Source: Serripes groenlandicus (taxonomy: Eukaryota; Mollusca; Bivalvia; Cardiida; Cardiidae). Taken from it: 64,000 bases of DNA. Each line of letters opens with the position of its first letter. Positions within the stretch are counted from its first letter, which is position 1. The position numbers and the translations under genes are program-made. Location of the stretch: NCBI GenBank assembly GCA_031761405.1, contig JASEVX010000321.1, positions 124,001-188,000 on the forward strand, written 5' to 3'. A model generated the notes under the pieces. That model was given only the letters and a program-made list of their open reading frames with translations. It had not been told where the DNA came from and made no database searches. This document shows positions 20,051 through 31,470 of the stretch, in pieces.

Positions 20051-21780
20051 TTAGTATTCATCGTAGACATTACAAGAATTAAACAAAACATATCATTTAA
20101 AAACTTTCAACACCTTTATTGAAAATAGCATGATATTGTTTTCAAAACCAATATAGCTTCCAATTAAGCCTTTACACATGTTCTAGTTGAAAATATATAT
20201 TTATAGAATGTAACAATACACACTGGTCAAGTGATTAACATATTATAAATTGAATGGAAACTCCATAAACCGCATTCGGCACTCCTCGATAGATATCGGT
20301 ACCCTACATCTTAGATGCAGTCGGCCGAGTTGTTGCAACGCATCAATGTCGCCGGAAATCCATGCAGTTATGCATAACACTTACATTATAGTACATGCAG
20401 TTGAAAAAACAGTTATCAACTGAGGGGTATATTGGAACATCAGGGGTGGGGTCAAGAGAAAATGTATCATAACTTGCATTTGTTTGTCAACGAAGTGAAT
20501 GTCTTCGTTGAAACATAATTGAAGACTTTCATTGTTTATGATCAATCTCTATTCTATGTTAGGTTGAGCATACACACAGCCAACTAATTATTGATCATAA
20601 ACAGAGTAATCTTGCAATCATTAGTCTTAGTATGAATACAGTGCTTTCATTAGGGATTATTATAAGATTTGTGAATTCCACATACACTTTTCAAGATGTT
20701 TATCAGAATATTTGAATTTTATTATCTATCAATAAAACCACAAAGCAGACAATTTAAGATTTGCATTTTAAGCCATTTTAAGCTTCGCTGTCAATGGCAA
20801 ACAAAATTGGGGACGAGTGGTTCGCAAATTTCTTGCGAACAATTCAGCTGTTAATCGCGAGAATGTCATTATCATGATATATGGCAGAGGAGCATTGAGT
20901 CGTCTAATCAATATCTATCAAAACAACCTTTTCAATGACCTCAAATTCTGCTGTCAGAGTCGAAATTTCAAAAGTCTCGGCAATAAATTCATTGACATTC
21001 GCCATTTCGGAATCACGGAAAGTATCTCTTCAGAATAGATGGATGACGTATTTATTATTACAATTCTGACCAATTAAATTCATTATTCGTGGAGGAATCG
21101 ATTAGGAACGAGGCTACATCAGATAGTATCTTAGATTGGTTAATATAAATTAGTACGGCCCCCCTATACAACATTTATTATGTATCATATTAAAATAATA
21201 TCCTGGAAATCGCCCCCTTTCTGAAGCCATATGTTTCATAAAAGCAAGAATCGGTTAATAATATTCAAATGGTTGAAACATTAAAGGTTAAATTTGACAT
21301 CGATCTCGATTAAATCGGATTCGTCTTAAAAAAAATAACAGGGGATGCCGTGACAGTTTGATCTGAAAAATCGGTTCTTCGTTTATGCGAACAAGTGTAT
21401 AAGACACGACGGTTGTTTGGACAATCGTTTCTACGTCATGGTGTGTTTAAAGCGATAGATGGGTATACATTATCAATTGTTAATTCCTGATTACGTAACT
21501 GAGTATACCGAGAACTGAATTAAGCGACATGACGCGTGACTGTGATGATTTCCAGCGGTGAAGTAGATTTCGCTTTGATCGAGTGATTGGGCGAAGTCTG
21601 ACAATTTAAGGCGACCACTTCGCTCAAGTCGCCCCCTCGTGAGAGCCCTGAGTTTGTTATTTTCTTCATTTGTTTCGAACCAAATAAACATTTCAAATCA
21701 CCTATAGTTAACTATTTGTAAGTGAGTGTAAAGAACGGCTCTCAGCAAAGGAGATTCGCTTGTCACGTGATCAACAGTTT
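20050..21780. other. no gene recognised
   Basis: Mostly AT-rich DNA. A 35-bp word (GCATCAATGTCGCCGGAAA) at about 20340 recurs at about 58798. Short frames at 20817-21038 (plus) and 21491-21691 (minus) are not recognised. On the minus strand ATGGCGAATGTCAATGAATT at about 21004 starts a 26-codon frame ending at a GTTGTT possible donor, which is too weak to call. Confidence 0.35.
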
Positions 21781-21900
21781 TAGCTTAGAAACAGTTCATA
21801 TTTTAGATATACATGGATAAACATTATTAAATGCATTCTTCACACATCAAGACATCTCTTTGAACATGAAATTAACATTCAGTAAGTTAAAATTGCTATG
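21780..21900 (+). repeat. dispersed repeat, paired with 59370-59490
   Basis: TTAGCTTAGAAACAGTTC, TCAAGACATCTCTTTGAACA and AGTAAGTTAAAATTGCTAT are shared with 59370-59490. In the 59-kb copy the segment lies within an uninterrupted 67-codon frame. Here that frame has a stop. Confidence 0.65.
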
Positions 21901-21904
21901 TATC

Positions 21905-21941
21905 CAGAGACATATAAACACATTGTGTTTATATATCTCTG
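21905..21941. repeat. 37-bp palindrome (CAGAGACATATAAAC)
   Basis: A 17-bp stem with one mismatch and a 3-nt loop. The same arm sequence forms the palindrome at 42210-42245. Confidence 0.9.
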
Positions 21942-22423
21942 ATTTATCACGCTCGATGTCAGCCTAATGGAGACTTAAACAGTAATTGCACCGCTTTGAT
22001 GGTAAAAAGCCAAAGGACAACACTATTAGAAACCAGGACTTTTGGTACGAGAAGCCCTCTACCACCGCATCTTTGACGTTTAATGGGTATTATACTACAG
22101 AGAATGTTGCGATTTGTCACAGTCAAAACCAGAATGATTAAAGGGAAGACCAAAAAGGTGCATTGTAAAACTGTGTGGGAAAGTAGATTAAATAAAACCC
22201 TGTCTTCACATTGTTGACAAATTGATTTTTGTCTAAAGGTGCCTAAGTAAGTAGCTACAAGCAAAATAAATCGTCTCAATGTATTTCTTATATGTTCGAA
22301 TTTTCTTTTTGTTGTCGTGATGTGTTTATTTGTTCTCTTGCATAATACTACGTGTTAGGCATTCTCTTTGTATTCTATGCATTGTAATGCTCTTCGTTAT
22401 TGGAGGAATAAAGAATATATATA

Positions 22424-22706
22424 GTTAACCCGTTTCCTGCTATACACAATTTGAACAACATATGCTGATCATGATTATCACTAGTTAACCCGTTTCCTGA
22501 TATACGCAAATTTGAACAACATATACTTATCATGATTATCACTAGTTATCCGTTTCCTCCTATATACAAATTTGATAAACTTATACTATCACGATTATCA
22601 CTAGTAAACCCGTGTTATGATATACACAAATTTGAACAACATATACTTATCATGATTATCACTAGTTATCCGTTTCCTGATATACGCAAATTGAACAACA
22701 TATGTA
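22424..22706. repeat. 60-bp tandem repeat, about 4.7 copies
   Basis: Unit has AGTTAACCCGTTTCCTGATA and ACATATACTTATCATGATTA. Unit starts are at about 22424, 22483, 22544, 22603 and 22664. Confidence 0.9.
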
Positions 22707-22734
22707 GGGTAAGTTAACCCTACTGCATTAGTAA

Positions 22735-23690
22735 CTTCCTTCAATTCCCCCTTATACATCAGGAAGCCCCTACATACCTGGAATCTGCTGCAGTATTGAA
22801 TGCCTTCAGTTCTCCCTTACATACATTTGTATCAGGAATCTACTGCAGTAATCCCCTACATACCAGGATTCATCATTAATGGTGAATTCTTTTACTTCTC
22901 CCCTACATACTTTTATATCAGGAATCTCATTCCCCTACATACCAGGAACCATCATTAGTAGTGAATTCCTTAAATTATCCCCTACATACCAGGAATATAC
23001 TACACGTATCCCCTACATAACAGGTATCTACTGCGGTAGTGAATTCCTTAAATTATCCCCTACATACCAGGAATATACTACACGTATCCCCTACATAACA
23101 GGTATCTACTGCGGTAGTGAATTCCTTAAATTATCCCCTACATACCAGGAATATACTACACTTATCCCCTACATACCAGGAATATACTAAACTTATCCCC
23201 TACATACCAGGAATCTACTGCAGTAATTATCTTCATACCATCAATCTACTGCAGTAATATATACATACTATATACTTCTGTAATCTCTACATACCATGTA
23301 TATACTGTAGTAATCACCTACATACCAGGAATCTACTGTAATAATCACCTACATACCATATATCTACTGCTTAAGTGAATTCGTCCAGTTCTCCCTTACA
23401 AACCAGATATATATTGCAGTAGTGAATTTCTTCAATCCTCCTCTACAAACCAGGAATCTTCTGCACTAATCCCCTACACACAAGGAATCTACTGTGGTAG
23501 CGAAATCCTTCAGTTCAACCTTACATACCAGGAATATACTGCAGTAATCACCTAAATACCAGGAATCTACTGCAGTAAACACCTACATACCAGGAATATA
23601 CTGCAGTAATCCCCTATATACCAGATATATACTGCACGAATCCCCTACATACCAGGAATTTACTACACGAATCCACTACATACAGGGTGT
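22735..23690. repeat. CCCCTACATACCAGGAAT minisatellite
   Basis: About 30 short units of CCTACATACCAGGAATCTAC with variable linkers (TGCAGTAAT). Near 22961-23195 three copies form a 78-bp higher-order unit (starts 22961, 23039, 23117). Since 78 is divisible by three, this produces a spurious repetitive frame at 22879-23190. Confidence 0.9.
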
Positions 23691-23691
23691 T

Positions 23692-23740
23692 TCATAATAT
23701 CTGTTACCATTTTGGTGCTTTATATTTCTCTAACAATATA
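23692..23740 (-). mobile_element. terminal end of a mariner-like element
   Basis: CAGGGTGTTTCATAATATCT directly follows TA inside the last minisatellite unit. CAGGGTGTTTCA-type termini with TA insertion are typical of mariner/Tc1-related elements. The opposite terminus is not found on the far side of the transposase frame, so the 5' end is deleted or too diverged. Confidence 0.65.
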
Positions 23741-23862
23741 AAACACGCTTAAATAAACGTAACAATGTGATATTAGACAGAGCAAAGTTTTATTTGATAT
23801 ATAACATCAGAAGATTATCTTAAACACATGCCTTTATACGGGTTTTCTCAATATGTCAGGTT

Positions 23863-24528
23863 TTATAACAAGTGTTCCAGATGACGTCCTTTTTGTTGAA
23901 TTACGACGTCTAGACGTTTCTTGAAGTTACAAATCACTGATTTGCAGGTGTCCGTTGAAATATTTCTTATTTCTCGCTTGATGGATATTTTCAAATCTTC
24001 TAGAGATGCTAGTGCGGGGCTGTACACCCTGTCTTGAGATAAATAGAAATGCGCTTCATCTGAAAACCAAGTATTGTCTGCTATATCCGGTCGATCTTTC
24101 ATACACGTAGCAAACGCAAGCCGACTGTCAATATCAGAAGGTTTCAAGTGTTGCATAATAGAAATAGTGTACGGTTTTAATTTCAAATCGAATCTCAGCA
24201 TCCTGTAGACACTAGTCGCACTTGCTTTGTTAGTAATGTCACCTAACACCCTACATACAGACCTTTGTGGAGTTTCTTCAATAACAGTTCTCAGTTGTTC
24301 GATACTCTCTGAAGTCCTGACTGATTTTGGCTGGCCGACATTGCTACGGCGTCGATCAATAACTGATCCTGACTGCTCAAACCTTTTGACATTCATGTGC
24401 ACTTGCATCTTACTGAGTTTCTCATTATCGGGGTACAATTTCTGCATCGATCTCATCACTGTAACTGGTGAATGACTCTTATAATACAGTTTAACAACTT
24501 CTGTGCACTGCTCTGTGGACAGCGCCAT
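23863..24528 (-). pseudogene. mariner-like transposase with in-frame internal deletion
   Basis: A 221-codon frame. Residues 1-55 (MALSTEQCTEVVKLYYKSHS onwards) form the N-terminal helix-turn-helix found in this IS630/Tc1/mariner-related transposase group. Residues 60-150 are the second DNA-binding region and linker (RTVIEETPQRSVCRVLG). TWFSDEAHFYLS at about 154-165 holds the first strand of the catalytic core. The next residues, VYSPALASLEDLKISIKREI, belong to the extreme C-terminus of the family, so about 150 residues with the second and third acidic residues are missing. The frame stays open across the junction and to the usual end. It cannot encode an active transposase but would retain DNA binding. 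Only one element end is seen (23692). Two CRE octamers lie 36-51 bp upstream of the ATG. Confidence 0.75.
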
Positions 24529-24563
24529 CTTGGTATAATGACTTGTTTTGAAGGCGTCGTTGA

Positions 24564-24579
24564 TGACGTCATGACGTCA
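24564..24579. promoter_or_regulatory. two tandem CRE octamers
   Basis: TGACGTCATGACGTCA is two adjacent perfect cAMP-response-element palindromes. The last base is 51 bp upstream of the transposase ATG at 24528 (minus strand). The match is exact. Function is inferred. Confidence 0.55.
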
Positions 24580-24599
24580 ACATTTTCCCGTACTTTCTA

Positions 24600-26190
24600 C
24601 ACCACACACAACTTTATTCTGACTACTTCAAAATGACATATGACATGACTGCATTATTCATTATATGTATCTTTTATAATAGTTTTTAATGGAAACAGAT
24701 AATATGGAAAAGGCATAGCCTCAAAACGAGCACAAAACAGAACAGAACAAGATATTACATAATACTATTAAACAGAAGAAACATATCAAAAACCTTTCAA
24801 TTATTTTTACAAATCAGAACAGTTACATTTTATCAAAGAGCTCTTTAATCTTTATGACCAGGGCCTTTTGTATAATCCATGCTCAATCCTGAAGGATATT
24901 TGTAGTAAGTCACAAAATAAGCTCTCTGGGTCACTAAAACAGAAAGGAGTTGCTCTGAATCTAAACAACTTATTGTTTCATCTAAAGCGATCCAAACATC
25001 CACCTTTATCACTCTAACGACTTACCTGCTAGACTGTAAGATGACAGATACAATGTAATCTGCAGTATCTAGAATATAGTTCCAACGTTTTACATTGAAG
25101 TTTTAAAACCAGCACAAATTGAGACATGACTAGAGGGGACTATATAAAAAAGTTCCAACTCTGATCATATCCCGGGTCGTGAAAGTTCATGGTGTTGGCA
25201 AGTCTTTTCTTCACTGATCATCCTTCAGATCCCGGATGTGGTCGGATGGATGTCTCCTCTAAATTGTCAGATACTCCAAACTCTCAATGTTAAACTACTG
25301 TTTTAGTTATTATAAGATGAAATGGAATGTTTAATTTTTACACAAATAATATAATTATATATTGCACTTGTTAATTGATTGTTGGGATGGGTCCACTGGG
25401 ACATGTCTGTTTTGAACAAGATACTTGTCTTAGTGGAAGCATCTCTACAATGGTCAAATCACTGTTGTTTACAATTTTAAGCCATGGGAAAATCACATTC
25501 CAAAGTGATGACATCATCATATCTATTTCCCTCATAGCGTTTTACTAACAACTCTATTTTTGGTCTAATAAATCATAGAATACAAATTAATTTAGCGGGA
25601 TTCACTCTGTGATTGAAAGCTCTGTCCCAGTATAACATAATACACCTATTATGGATGAATTCTCCAACAATTTTTCAGTCTATTTTTACCTTTGTTATAT
25701 TCTCCCATCTGAAAAATGTAATAAATTGTATGGGGTTGACAAGGTATATTTATTAACCTACCTCTACAGCAATTTTAATCCTGATGTAATTTTAAATCCA
25801 TTTATATACACTTAACTCCAACAGGAATTCGCTGTGGCCCCATAGTTTGCAGTTTCCGTGATATAACTGCAATATTGTTGAAAACTATGTAAAATCCCTA
25901 ACAAAAACAAAACATTATTGTATGCATTTAACTTAAACATTATTTCAGTTGTATCATAGAAACTGTTTGCTTATTCATGATGCCTCGATAAATGAACCAG
26001 TACTTGGCTAGTAAATGTACCTTGCCATGACCAAAAACCATCTACGGATCGAACCCAGGGATGCCTGGTTCCACAATATAGACACAAAACCACAGACCAA
26101 ATTACTAATCTTATGTTATGTAATCATCTGCCTTGCTTCAGTTTATTTCATTTTAATTTTGAATTTTTTTTTTAGTTTGTTAGCAATCAA
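24600..26190. other. no gene recognised
   Basis: AT-rich DNA without coding frames above noise. A short SINE-core remnant (TTCCGTGATATAACTGCAAT, then TTGTTGAAAACTATGTAAAA) lies at 25853-25905. Confidence 0.45.
25832..25905 (+). repeat. SINE 3' core fragment
   Basis: CCGTGATATAACTGCAATAT and GTTGAAAACTATGTAAAAT correspond to the CCGTAATATAACTGAAA...GTTGAAAGCGGCGTAAAA tail seen in full SINEs here. Confidence 0.5.
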
Positions 26191-26926
26191 TATCTTAAGT
26201 TATGATGCCCAGCCTTGCCACATGTGGGCGAAATCTAGTGACCTAGATTTTAAACCGACATGACCTATTTTTAGAAATTGGTCTAGCTATTGACAAGACA
26301 AACTGTCTAACAAAGTGTCAAGCTGCTGATGCAAATAATGCAGTCTGTAGTATTAAAAATATTTTTCTCAAATTTAGCCTATTGACCTAGATTTTGACAG
26401 AACATGACCTTCACTAAAACTTAGAAACTCATAAAGAAATCTATTAAAAATGTGGTTTCGACAATATTCACAAAGTTTTCCATTAATTTGGCGAAGTGAC
26501 CTAGTTTTGGACCCGACATGACTCATTTTCAAACTTTGCCTAGATATCAGCAAGAAAAAGATTAATTTGGCATAGAAACCTAGTTCTTGACCGGACATGA
26601 CCTACTGGTATATATTCGAACATAGACTAGATATCATCAAGGCAATAATTCTAATACAGTTTCAATATATGCGGATTGTTCAAATTAAAAATGCAGCCTC
26701 CAGAGTGTTCACAAGATTTCCCTTCAATTTCACCTAGTTTTTGGCCTCACATGATCCAGTTTTGAACTTGGGAAAGATTTGATAGAGATAAATGTTCTGA
26801 TTAAACATTCAATACAATTGGATGCCAAATGTTGCCTGTAGAGTGTTCACAAGGCGATTGGTGTTGATGCCCGACAAATGGACAAAATGTGATCACCTGG
26901 AGCACTTTGTGCTCAGGTGAGCTAAA
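26190..26926 (+). mobile_element. terminal-hairpin element, about 145-bp array, 3' end intact
   Basis: Units carry GTGACCTAGTTTTGGACCCG, CTTTGCCTAGATATCAGCAA, CTGACAAAG-like text and GAGTGTTCACAAGATTTCCC. The 3' end is GATCACCTGGAGCACTTTGT followed by GCTCAGGTGAGCTAA, a strong hairpin followed by CTAA. The 5' GAGGGCC end is absent. Confidence 0.8.
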
Positions 26927-26927
26927 T

Positions 26928-28412
26928 AAAACTAGAATGGAGTGCTCCCTGGAGCACGTGTGTCACCTGCCGGGGCCTTGTCAGTAAAATTTAAATTTTT
27001 GACAGAAAAGGGGCAATAACTCTGTTTTTTTTTTTTTTGATTATCCCCCTTTTGTGAACCAATCACACACATTGATATAAACATTTATCAGAAGTTTCAA
27101 TGTAATCCTTTGAGTAGAAAAAAAGTTATTTGAAAATGTGATGAAAAAGTGTGACGGACAGACGACAGACAGACAGCGGACAAAACAAGAGGGCCAAGAT
27201 GACCCTAAATCGATCACCTGATTGATAGTAAATTAGTAGAAATATCTGGGAAAAAGATCAAGGAGTGCAATTAGAACTTCAAGGAGTGAACACTTCTCAA
27301 GAAACAGCTTATAAGTAAAGGTCATTTATATCTTGAAATCTAACAAGAACTTCAATTAGTATTGAATTATTAAGTTTTTGTCAGTTTGCACCTTTCTTGA
27401 TCTGTTTTTAATATAAACCAATATGGCTTGAACAGTTTTTTTAGAGGGTCACTTAAGGATTCTTTCTACTGAATTATCTTGGAGTCTGACAAGCAGATTA
27501 TGGAGGAAAAGGATTTTAAAGTTTGGTCGTTTTACTCATGTTCTGATGCTGCAGCAACCAAAGTTTTACATAGAATGCAAGTCTTTGCACAATTTTGAAA
27601 GAGGATCAACAAAAGAACATTCATGTCCATGACAAATCATGTCATAATTGCTTGTTCACTTTCAATAACAAACTTTTATTTCCATCTGCTGTTGAGACCA
27701 GAAAGGTTGCGATTTTAACTTTTCACTTCCTGTTGAAGACAACCCTTGCATAATACTCTGCCAAGTGTTACCTCCCTTAGACCATAAATCTAATAACCAT
27801 ATGTCATTTGAAGCAAAAAGTTTAATTACTCCTTTTCTGATGCTGCTTGGTTGCTATGCCTTTCAACAAATCAATATGGCTTGACAAAGTATGTAGATGA
27901 TCAATGAAAGAACATTTCTACAAAACTATCTTTAAATCAGACAAGCACTTTTATAAGGATGCTTTATTAAAGTATTGTCATTTTGCCCCTTTTTTGATGC
28001 CGCCTGACTGCCATGTTTTTCGACCAATCAGTATGGCTTGAACAATTTTTATAGAGGGTCACCCAAGGAACATTTCTACCAAATTATATTTGAATCTGAC
28101 AGGCAGATTCGGAGGAGAAGATTTTTAAAGTTTGGACATTTTGTCCCCTTTCTGATGCCGCAGCAACCAAAGTTCTCAATGGAATTTAAATCTTTGAACA
28201 ATTTTGAGAGAAGACCACCAAAGGAACATTCCTGTGATGTTTGGTGGAAATTGTTCTTGCGGTTCAGGAGGAGATGATGTTTAAAGCTAAAAGTTAACGA
28301 CGGACGACGGACGACGGACACAGAGTGATCAGAATAGCTCACCTTGAGCCTTTGGCTCTAGGTGATCTAAAAAAAAGTAATCCCTAAGTGCCTACCATTC
28401 TAGGCAGGTGAC
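26928..28412 (+). mobile_element. second hairpin-terminated element, host of a nested insertion
   Basis: The left end has AGAATGGAGTGCTCCCTGGA and GTGTCACCTGCC. The right end has AGTGCCTACCATTCTAGGCA and GGCAGGTGACAC. GTGTCACCTGCC and GGCAGGTGACAC are exact inverses. The left body ends with GACGGACAGACGACAGACAG and CGGACAAA at about 27183, where the element at 27184-28371 interrupts. Without the insertion it would be about 0.3 kb. Confidence 0.6.
27184..28371 (+). mobile_element. terminal-hairpin element with a different internal array
   Basis: 5' end AACAAGAGGGCCAAGATGAC, 3' end AGCTCACCTTGAGCC then TTTGGCTCTAGGTGATCTAA. Internal units differ from the 145-bp type: GCTTGAACAATTTTTATAG, AGAGGGTCACCCAAGGAACA, TTCTACCAAATTATATTTGA and GATGCCGCAGCAACCAAAG. 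The same units occur at 56.1-56.8 kb and 60.0-61.5 kb. Confidence 0.8.
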
Positions 28413-28784
28413 ACAATAAAATGCTTAATTTAAACAATTTAATTTGATTTAAACAAAATGTTTGAAAATAACTGTAAATTAGCTCTTATACCTCTCCCAT
28501 GTATTTATTCAAATTTCTCAGATGTAGAGACTGTAAATTTAATCTAATCACTGTCTGATATGTTAATGTTGTGTTGTTTCTAACCATACAGATGCACAGG
28601 CTACTATTAATCTAAACTAATGTCATCATATGTAACTATAGAAACTGTATTTAAATTTTACTGCAAAGACTTCAAAATGGTACAAATGGCTTTCCTTAAA
28701 AATTGTTGATAGCAGGTTAAAACACCCTACAAACAAGCACGGTAATGAAATTAATATGTAAAGTAAAATTCAGACATTAATTAA
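28413..28784. other. no gene seen
   Basis: AT-rich spacer between elements. Nothing recognisable. Confidence 0.4.
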
Positions 28785-29680
28785 AACAAGAGGGCCATGA
28801 GGCCCTGGAATCGCTCACCTGAGAATGGGCTATTTAAAACATAACTCTTTCAGCACCAATAACAATATCATCAAGATAAACTTTCTGACAAAATTTCAAG
28901 CTGCTCAAGTCAAAAATGCGATCTCTATAGTGTTAACCAGATTGTTCTACAATTTGGCCTAGTGACTTAGTTGTTGACCCGATATGACCCATATTCGAAC
29001 TTGACCTAGATATCACTAAGTCAAATTTTCTGACATAGTTTCAACATGCTCAAGCCAAAATAAGGCTTCCAGAGTGTTAACAAGATTTTCTTAAATGTGG
29101 CCTAGTAACCTAGTTTTTGACCAGACATGACCTATATTCGAACTTGGCCTAGATATCATCAAGACAAACTTTCTGATAAAGTTTCAACATGCTAAAATTT
29201 AAAATGTGGCTTCCAGAGTGTTAACAAGATTTTCCTTGAATTTGGCCAAGTGACCTAGTTTTTGTATCACTAAGACAAACATTCTGACAAAGTTTCAACA
29301 TGCTCAAGTCAAAAATGTGGCTTCAAGAGTGTTAACAAGATTTTCCTTCAATTTTGCCTAGTGACCTAGTTTTTGACCCGACATGACCTATATTCAAACT
29401 TGGCCTAGATATCACTAAGACAAACATTCTGACAAAGTTTCAACATGCTCAAGCCAAAAATGCAGCTTCAAGAGTGTTAACAAGTTTTCCTTAAATTGGG
29501 CCTAGTGACCTAGTTTTTGACCTGACATGACCCAGTTTCGAACCTGGCCTAGATTTGATTGAGATATATGTTCTGATAAACTTTCATGAATATTGTATGC
29601 AAAATGTTGCCTCTAGAGTGTTAACAAGCAAATGTTGACGACGGACGACGAACGACGAACTTTGTGCTCTGGTGAGCTAA
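28785..29680 (+). mobile_element. terminal-hairpin element, both ends, 145-bp array
   Basis: 5' AACAAGAGGGCCATGAGGCC and ATCGCTCACCTGAGAATGG. 3' GACGACGGACGACGAACGAC then TTTGTGCTCTGGTGAGCTAA. Repeat landmarks (TAGTGACCTAG) fall at 28960, 29103, 29248, 29359 and 29503, so the period is 143-145 bp apart from one 34-bp deletion. No coding capacity. Confidence 0.85.
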
Positions 29681-29685
29681 ACCTC

Positions 29686-29945
29686 AATGTTTGCTTCAGT
29701 ATTTTGAAACTTTGTCAGAATGTTTGTCCTGAGGATAGCTAGGCCAAGTTCAAATATGTGTCATTTCGGATCAAACATAAGGTCATTAGAACCTATTTAA
29801 GGACAATGTTGTTAACACTGAAAGCTTTTCATTTAATGTTAGCATGTTGAAACTTTGACAGATGGTTGTTTTGAACATTGCTATAAACCTGTCTGAAACT
29901 ATGTCACAAGGCCAAATTGAAGGATATCTTGTTAAGACTATTAAT
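29686..29945 (-). repeat. inverted 145-bp array remnant
   Basis: TTTTGAAACTTTGTCAGAAT, GATAGCTAGGCCAAGTTCAA and TTAGCATGTTGAAACTTTGA are reverse complements of the neighbouring array, so two units lie tail to tail with the element ending at 29680. Confidence 0.7.
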
Positions 29946-30300
29946 ATGTTTGACTTAACTGTATTATATATGTGATTGCTTATGTGATGAAGTGAATGTT
30001 TAAATGTTTGATGATTTGACTTTACACCAAAAGATAAAGTAGGGATAGTTTACAATAACGGTCCCAGTTCCGACAGCTTGTAACATATTCCTTAATCATG
30101 GTAGTCATATACCTACAGCTTAGACCCATTATAGGCGCTGTGCTCGTGACGAGGCTTTGTTTTTTTCATATTACTTTAAACATTCCACCAAACTATTCTA
30201 TTTCAGGCCTGTATCTAACTTCTTTTGTTCAGATGGTATCAATTTCAGTTTTAGTACAGTGAACATTGTTGAATATGATACTTTATTTCAAACATGAGTG
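29946..30300. other. no gene seen
   Basis: AT-rich spacer without recognisable features. Confidence 0.4.
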
Positions 30301-30302
30301 TT

Positions 30303-30543
30303 TTAACCCTTTCCCTCATGTAGACGCTTTCTGATGCCTTTGAAGCAGACGACTTTTGAAATCATATATATATAGTGGCAAATGGAGAAATTGCTCATGA
30401 ATGAGTAATTTTTCCATTTGTCACAATAATTTCACCTCTCTTCAATAATCATACTATCATTTATACAGATTTTCTATATTTTGGATATGATAATTTGATA
30501 AAAGTCGTCAGCTGCAGATTTGTTGTATGTGGGGAAGGTTTAA
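30303..30543. mobile_element. TTAA-flanked MITE
   Basis: TTAACCCTTTCCCTCATGTAG to TATGTGGGGAAGGTTTAA. The central hairpin is GAAATTGCTCATGAATGAGT and AATTTTTCC. CGTCAGCTGCAGATTTGTTG is on the right. Confidence 0.8.
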
Positions 30544-30775
30544 GGGAAAAATATCTTTTGTCAGCAAATATGCCAGTTATGATCCCAAGGCGACACATTG
30601 TCTGGTTTCAACCCCCACATGCTAATATCACATGATCTATCCATTGTGAATGTTAAATGAAATGATCCACTTTATCCGCCTGGTGTCAGTGATATGATAT
30701 GTTTTAGTCAGCATTTAATTTATTCACTGTCCATTGCTCAAAACCCTGAAAATGTGAAGAATGACTAAAAACGGT

Positions 30776-30945
30776 TATAGACCTTTCTCTAATGCAGACG
30801 TACATTTTGACTCATCTCCAGCAGACAACATTTGAATAATTGTTACAAAGGGAGGAATTGCTCATTATGATTAATTTCACTTTTCGCCACAATGTTTTCA
30901 ACTCAATTCAATAATTATACTTTCATTTCTAGAGAATTTCCATGG
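30776..30945. mobile_element. partial TTAA-family MITE
   Basis: GACCTTTCTCTAATGCAGAC, CAGCAGACAACATTTG and GGAGGAATTGCTCATTATGA, followed by TTTCATTTCTAGAGAATTTC. The right end is lost. Confidence 0.6.
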
Positions 30946-30967
30946 CTATCAGTTTTTAACGTAATAG

Positions 30968-31196
30968 TTAACCCTTTCCCTCTTACAACAATTCTGCAGC
31001 AGACGACTTTGAACATATTTGTCAAAAAATAGAAAATCTCTATAATTGAATGGATTACCTATAACTAAAAGTGGAAAATATTGTGGCAAAAGGAGAAATT
31101 GCTTGTTTTGAGCAATTTCTTCTTTTGTCACTATGTATTCAAAAAGTCGTTTACTGCAGAGGCGTCAGAAAGCGTCTAATTGAAGGAAAGGGTTAA
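30968..31196. mobile_element. TTAA-flanked MITE
   Basis: TTAACCCTTTCCCTCTTAC to GAAGGAAAGGGTTAA. Very close to the copies at 7139 and 7708, with the GCTTGTTTTGAGCAATTTCT hairpin. Confidence 0.85.
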
Positions 31197-31447
31197 AGAA
31201 ATATATGAAGCAAAAGAACCTGCGGGAACTGTTGCATGATGTTGCATAACAAGGTCAGTTTGGTCTATCTGAGAACGAACATGTAATCCTTTTCAAATGA
31301 TATTTGAAATTCGCATCAATATTAAACTTTTAATTTCCAGATGTTAGGTACATGTTTGACTTCAGATGATTTCACAAACATCAACACCCACACACATCTG
31401 CAGCAGATGACTAATCAAAACAAGAGGGCCATGATGGCCCTGGATCC

Positions 31448-31470
31448 TTTTTTTTTTTTTTTTTTTTTTT
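31448..31470 (-). other. poly(A) tail of the LINE
   Basis: An uninterrupted run of 23 T on the plus strand at the LINE 3' end, directly adjoining the interrupted host element. Confidence 0.9.

Noticed and set aside
22879..23190. Repetitive secreted-looking protein
   Set aside because: A 78-bp tandem repeat, divisible by three, explains the open frame.
22424..23690. CRISPR-like array of regular repeats
   Set aside because: Units are contiguous tandem repeats without unique spacers, in a eukaryotic genome.
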